A stretch of 54,200 bases of DNA from a virus. Shown here piece by piece: positions 50,954 through 54,200 of the stretch (position 1 is its first letter; every line of letters begins with the position of its first letter). The DNA is taken from the IMG/VR virus record IMGVR_UViG_3300030098_002293, positions 1 through 54,200 of that record; one strand, written 5' to 3'. Under the pieces are notes generated by a model. That model was not told the origin of the DNA and ran no database searches. It was given only the letters and a program-made list of their open reading frames with translations. A program made the position numbers and the translations under genes.

Positions 50954-51174
50954 TAATACTCTAAATTATATTCTACAGATACAGCCATATTCTTATTAAA
51001 GTCTTTCCACGGTAAAACATTTTTATTTTTTCTAATATATACAGAAAACTTTTCGTCTTCTTCTATTATATCACAAATCTTATGTCCACCATAAACCTCT
51101 TGGCCAACAGCGTAGTGCATTGCATCGTTTTTATAATCTTTACCTACACTAATTTTTCTGATCAGTTTGCTCAT
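50953..51174 (-). CDS. hypothetical small protein
   Basis: 73 residues (MSKLIRKISVGKDYKNDAMH, with VGQEVYGGHKICDIIEEDEKFSVYI). The pattern is beta-rich and compact, with a single Cys. The GHKICDIIEEDEKFSVYI strand pair suggests an SH3- or OB-like barrel, which is speculative. It overlaps the coiled-coil gene upstream by 26 bases and shares one base with the GroES-like ATG, so it is embedded in the pre-packaging operon. Confidence 0.65.
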   Translation of the reverse strand: MSKLIRKISVGKDYKNDAMHYAVGQEVYGGHKICDIIEEDEKFSVYIRKNKNVLPWKDFNKNMAVSVEYNLEY

Positions 51175-51430
51175 TTTTATTATAATTTATTTCACCAGTT
51201 TGAATATCTATATCTGTAGTACCATATTCTTTTTCAAACTTGCTCTGCATTAAAGTTAATTCATCTTGAATACTAGCTACACCATGTAATAAATTGTGCT
51301 TTCTCGTTTCTAAAATACCTAGATCTAGTTGAGCTCTATTTATTTTACTTACAGTCTCTTGTAATTTACTTAAGTGTTCATTAGTAATTTTTGAAGGTTT
51401 TTTAACCTTCGGTGTTTTTCTTTTTGCCAT
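51149..51430 (-). CDS. coiled-coil protein, unknown function
   Basis: 93 residues with a basic start (MAKRKTPKVKKPSK) and a long helix (ITNEHLSKLQETVSKINRAQ, then LDLGILETRKHNLLHGVA). It ends EKEYGTTDIDIQTGEINYN, which resembles a beta hairpin with a Asp/Gly turn. Proteins of this layout (KHxLLH...EYG..DI.[ID].GxI) are frequent in marine phages in my recollection, without known function. It may be a virion assembly or chaperone-like factor. Confidence 0.65.
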   Translation of the reverse strand: MAKRKTPKVKKPSKITNEHLSKLQETVSKINRAQLDLGILETRKHNLLHGVASIQDELTLMQSKFEKEYGTTDIDIQTGEINYNKNEQTDQKN

Positions 51431-51456
51431 TTTATTTAATTTAAGTTAATTATTAT

Positions 51457-51681
51457 TTAGTCTTCATCTTCAGACCAATCACTAGTTTGTAATATTTCTA
51501 TTATTTGACTGTGATTATATTGTGTTTTACCATCTAAAAAACTTGGAGTGTCACCTTCAAATTTAACAAATGTTTTACTATTGTCTAAAGAGTATCTCAA
51601 TGTGCTAGCAGAAGTCTCTAAAACTTCATTAAAATTTACTGAAGAAACATCACTAGCATTTATTATTACGTATTTTCTCAT
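51457..51681 (-). CDS. hypothetical small protein
   Basis: 74 residues, starting MRKYVIINASDVSSVNFNEV and including TLRYSLDNSKTFVKFEGDTP and an acidic end (WSEDED). Strand-rich N-terminus followed by a helix (SQIIEILQ). Its ATG overlaps the stop of the LamG-like gene by four bases. No motif recognised. Confidence 0.65.
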   Translation of the reverse strand: MRKYVIINASDVSSVNFNEVLETSASTLRYSLDNSKTFVKFEGDTPSFLDGKTQYNHSQIIEILQTSDWSEDED

Positions 51682-52424
51682 CCTTGCGTTTCCGTTGAAT
51701 ATGTTGGTGAATTTGTTAGTGTTCCATTATTGGTCGTGTCTGCGTGGTTTATCGCTGTAGTACCTGCTTTTTCTTCAAATCTATAATAGCCTACTAAATT
51801 AGTGCCTAAAGCACCAGCTAAATCTATAGTTTTATTTCTGTATATGTTACCTATTTCATCGTCAGTTAAGCATCTAGTCCATATACCAACGTCATTTATA
51901 GTTCCATTCCAAAAATTAGTTTCTGCAGTATTACCGCCTATATTAGCTGTACTTAAAGTTCCTGAGAGTGGATTGGCTATAGCTTCACTATCAGCTTTTG
52001 CACCATTCAACCATAACTCAGCATTTCCTCCATGCGTAGCTGTTCCTACTAAATGGTACCATACTCCATCATTTTCTCTTAAATTATATCCACTTGCCGA
52101 ATCTGCACATGTTTCAGCAACTCCACCAAATTTACATAGCCATCTAAGTTGATTACCACTACCATGATAAAACAGATTCATGTGATCAGAGGTTCCAACT
52201 CTAGTTTGAAATATAATGCCTGAAGTACTCATTGTTTCTAATTTTACCCAAGCAGATATTGTAAAGTTTACTTGATTAGCTTCGCCAACTAAAAAAGCCG
52301 TTGCTAATACACCAGCTAAATTATCTACTTGTACATAGTCATTACTGCCATCAAAATTAATAGATCCTTGATCGTGGAAACCAACTTCTGTCGCGTTATG
52401 ACAACCTCCTCCTAATCCTAACAT
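51678..52424 (-). CDS. LamG/concanavalin-A-like structural or adhesin protein
   Basis: 248 residues. The Laminin-G-type lectin fold is suggested by ordered motifs: SINFDGSNDYVQVDN near residue 22, FTISAWVKLE, WYHLVGT(A), AELWLNGAKAD, ANIGGN, FWNGTINDVGIWTR and LTDDEIGNIY. The sequence ends with GYYRFEEKAGTTAINH. Proteins of this kind bind carbohydrates or act as surface fibres. It has no signal peptide, so a virion component is more likely than secretion. The LamG domain occupies most of the length. Confidence 0.82.
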   Translation of the reverse strand: MLGLGGGCHNATEVGFHDQGSINFDGSNDYVQVDNLAGVLATAFLVGEANQVNFTISAWVKLETMSTSGIIFQTRVGTSDHMNLFYHGSGNQLRWLCKFGGVAETCADSASGYNLRENDGVWYHLVGTATHGGNAELWLNGAKADSEAIANPLSGTLSTANIGGNTAETNFWNGTINDVGIWTRCLTDDEIGNIYRNKTIDLAGALGTNLVGYYRFEEKAGTTAINHADTTNNGTLTNSPTYSTETQG

Positions 52425-53014
52425 TATTGGCCGAAATAAGCAATTATACCTCCATCTGCATCAGCTGATGGCTTAACCTCTAACCACCTTCCATATATTG
52501 TCAGTCCTTTTGGATATGTAATTCCAGATGCGTCTTCACCACCATCACCAGTTCCAAGATGCTGAGAGAACGTTAAGGTTGTACTAGAGCATGTTATAGC
52601 TCTATTAAACGTTATTACTTCGTCAGCAATTGTTTCAACTAAACAAGGTGGAGTATTAACTAAAATATCTGGTAATAAATTTTCTGTATTAGAAAAAACT
52701 TGCATACCTACTTTAATGCTACTGTTTGCAGCGCTTAAAGCGTGCGTAGTATCTGAACTCTTATTAACACATGCTTGCTGAGCATCACCATTATTGTGAG
52801 CCGCATATTCTGTGTTAAAGAAAGCTAACGGCGTTCCTTCTGATTGAAGTGTAGCTACAGATCTTTCTGATCTTAATACTGTTGGTGTGTTATCAGCTAA
52901 AAATTGAATAGCTACAATAACCATACCTTTTGGAGGTATAATTGAAGCCGCTGTTTTACAATGAGCGCTACCTTGTTGCCCAAAGTGATAATCTATATCG
53001 TATGATTTTGACAT
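52424..53014 (-). CDS. putative structural protein
   Basis: 196 residues beginning MSKSYDIDYHFGQQGSAHCK. Beta-rich, with SIIPPKGMVIVAIQFLADN, an LAFFNTEYAAHNNG segment, CLVETIADEVITFNR and GLTIYGRWLEVKPSADADGG near the C-terminal end. The PPKGMVIVAIQFL and YPKGLTIYGRW strands recall phage tail or decoration proteins with a 'YGRWxxV' ending. It shares one base with the LamG-like gene ATG. Function by context only. Confidence 0.65.
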   Translation of the reverse strand: MSKSYDIDYHFGQQGSAHCKTAASIIPPKGMVIVAIQFLADNTPTVLRSERSVATLQSEGTPLAFFNTEYAAHNNGDAQQACVNKSSDTTHALSAANSSIKVGMQVFSNTENLLPDILVNTPPCLVETIADEVITFNRAITCSSTTLTFSQHLGTGDGGEDASGITYPKGLTIYGRWLEVKPSADADGGIIAYFGQ

Positions 53015-53018
53015 AAGT

Positions 53019-53411
53019 TTATTTTTTTACTTTTTCTAGTGATCTACCACCGAAGTAAGCACCGATCACAGTTATTAATACTAATTGTAATAGATCAACC
53101 CAAGTGTCTTTTACTTCAAACTGTACTACGCCAGCATCGATAAATATCATCAATACTGTTGCTACAACTAGAAATATAAGAACCATAGGTCGTATATTTT
53201 TAGAAAGCCATGAATCTGAATTCATATCTACTTTCCATCTTTCTGTTATAGTTTTCTCCATTTCTACCTCGTAGTTGGATACTAACTCTTTTATTTTTTG
53301 ATTAGCTTCAAGCTTTTCTTCTTCAGATGTATGTAGACTATCAATTACACCACCTACACCTTCTACAAGATCTTTAGCTCCTCCACCAGTTAACATTCCT
53401 AATATATTCAT
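53019..53411 (-). CDS. holin (3-TM-type holin family, GTA_holin-like)
   Basis: 130 residues. An amphipathic N-terminal helix (VEGVGGVIDSLHTSEEEK) and a charged helix (KIKELVSNYEVEM) precede RWKVDMNSDSWLSKNIRPMV, a segment typical of this holin family. Two transmembrane helices follow (MVLIFLVVATVLMIFIDAG and LLQLVLITVIGAYFGGRS) and a basic end (EKVKK). Holins oligomerise in the inner membrane to time lysis. It overlaps the metallopeptidase gene by four bases, forming a probable lysis pair. Confidence 0.82.
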   Translation of the reverse strand: MNILGMLTGGGAKDLVEGVGGVIDSLHTSEEEKLEANQKIKELVSNYEVEMEKTITERWKVDMNSDSWLSKNIRPMVLIFLVVATVLMIFIDAGVVQFEVKDTWVDLLQLVLITVIGAYFGGRSLEKVKK

Positions 53412-53851
53412 AAATGTGTTATATTTTCTTTATTACCATTGTTTGCGTCTACTTCCCAAGGAAAATCAGTATCGCCAGCTTCTTTCCATTCACCATCAAC
53501 AAGTATTGAATCGATTCCATTGATATCTTTTCTAGGAAACTTCTCGCCGTTATACATTACATAATCATCAGTATAAGCTAGTTTACCAATTTTCATATCA
53601 GTAGCATGTCTCATTTCGTGAATTAATGTTTGCCTTTCTTGTGCACTGCCTGGCTCTACTTGATCACTAAGATATATACTTCCGTCCATATTAGCTTCAC
53701 CCATAATGCCTGGTTGTAACTTTTTTCTTATAACAGGTGTACCAGGTACAGACGCATCAGCATCACCAGACTCTTTATGAAAACAAAGTTTAGTTCTTAT
53801 TTCTCCACTTACTGCATATGGCTTTCTTGCTGTTCCTAGTTTAAATCCCAT
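53408..53851 (-). CDS. HExxH zinc metallopeptidase
   Basis: 147 residues. H78-E-M-R-H82 in LIHEMRHATDMK is a zinc-metalloprotease motif, and PWEVDAN near E133 is a possible third ligand, as in gluzincins. The N-terminal half has strand-like KLQPGIMGEANMDGSIYLSD. No signal peptide. Located between the holin and a DNA-binding-like gene, it may cleave peptidoglycan peptides or process virion proteins; the sequence does not decide between these. Confidence 0.75.
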   Translation of the reverse strand: MGFKLGTARKPYAVSGEIRTKLCFHKESGDADASVPGTPVIRKKLQPGIMGEANMDGSIYLSDQVEPGSAQERQTLIHEMRHATDMKIGKLAYTDDYVMYNGEKFPRKDINGIDSILVDGEWKEAGDTDFPWEVDANNGNKENITHL

Positions 53852-54200
53852 TATCTTTCTATATCTTTTATCATATCATCTATAGCTTTATTATAAACTT
53901 TATCTGTATACGATTTGTTATTAAAAAATACACTTCTTTCTGATATCGGTAAGTCTTCCTCACCAAGTAGAACTCTATATATTCTACTTATTAATTGAGA
54001 GCATTTGAATGATGTTTTGAATACAGAGTACTTTATAGTAGTACGATTTCTATGTCTCCAAACTTCTATCCAACCTTCTCTTCTTAATCTTTCCCAACGG
54101 TTTTTATCCCAACTCATTGTATAAACTCCGTCAATAAACTCTTTTCGTGTAAATCTTTTTTTACAATCTAAATAAATTAATAATTCTAAATCTGCATCTT
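53851..54200 (-). CDS. winged-helix-like protein, 5' end outside the window
   Basis: The frame is open from the window's right edge, so the gene starts outside; 115 codons are visible. An internal ATG at 54117 is probably not the true start because the in-frame sequence before it (LIYLDCKKRFTRKEFIDGVY) is continuous with the fold. Helix, FTRKEF turn, helix, RWERLRREGWIEVWR and strand suggest a winged helix-turn-helix. It could be a regulator or terminase-type DNA-recognition protein. It shares one base with the next gene's ATG. Confidence 0.7.
   Translation of the reverse strand, partial: DADLELLIYLDCKKRFTRKEFIDGVYTMSWDKNRWERLRREGWIEVWRHRNRTTIKYSVFKTSFKCSQLISRIYRVLLGEEDLPISERSVFFNNKSYTDKVYNKAIDDMIKDIER

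Noticed and set aside
1-54200. tRNA genes, integrase or prophage attachment sites
   Set aside because: No cloverleaf candidate, recombinase motif or att-like direct repeat was noticed; coding density leaves almost no room, though a dedicated tRNA scan was not possible.

Overview
The window is a contiguous, almost gap-free piece of a low-GC, lytic-type tailed bacteriophage genome whose host is very probably a marine flavobacterium (Bacteroidota). The host inference rests on several signs seen directly in the sequence. The genes are AT-rich and their leaders are A/T-rich without recognisable Shine-Dalgarno sites. A secreted protein ends in what looks like a type IX secretion (T9SS) type A sorting domain. 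SprB-like adhesin repeats and many cysteine-bounded GC[TM]D...DDGSC repeats are present. A small Hc1-like histone H1 homologue of the kind common in Bacteroidota is also encoded. The gene order (terminase, portal, acidic scaffold-like protein, major capsid protein, adaptor/ring-like proteins, giant tail protein, internal virion proteins, giant multidomain virion protein) and the look of portal and terminase suggest a podovirus, perhaps related to crAss-like phages. That placement is inference. No integrase, repressor, tRNA or CRISPR array was seen. Both ends cut through genes, so this is part of a larger genome.

Layout. Positions 1-6.6 kb read rightward and hold replication and nucleotide metabolism: the C-terminal part of a TOPRIM primase-helicase, a thymidylate-synthase-family enzyme with an Asp at the dCMP-specifying site, a GIY-YIG-like/MazG fusion, a second all-alpha NTP pyrophosphohydrolase candidate, a PD-(D/E)XK nuclease, a B12-dependent ribonucleotide reductase, a secreted outer-membrane-like barrel, a one-helix membrane protein and the histone-like protein. 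A strong hairpin terminator at 6617-6649 separates this arm from everything else, which reads leftward.

The leftward arm, in its own transcription order from the right edge, begins with a winged-helix-like protein, a HExxH metallopeptidase, a holin, two structural proteins (one with a LamG-like fold), small conserved proteins and a GroES-like protein. It continues with packaging and capsid genes (50.4-42.8 kb), two terminators around 42.8 and 41.9 kb, connector-like proteins, a 3026-residue tail protein carrying the Cys repeats, smaller tail proteins, two internal virion proteins and a 4311-residue multidomain protein containing a HETGH metalloprotease motif and a HAD phosphatase-like domain. 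It ends with a cluster of exported proteins (thioredoxin-like without CxxC, T9SS repeat protein, lipoprotein/barrel), a micrococcal-nuclease homologue, an M15 peptidase and three tandem paralogous structural proteins.

The most unusual themes are an apparent route to modified cytosine in the nucleotide pool, and a set of envelope-directed phage proteins. In that set, one protein that looks like a substrate of the host T9SS shares its repeat architecture with the phage's own giant tail protein. There is no stretch above about 300 bases without a gene; four small genes (43, 46, 57 and 42 residues) fill the apparent gaps.
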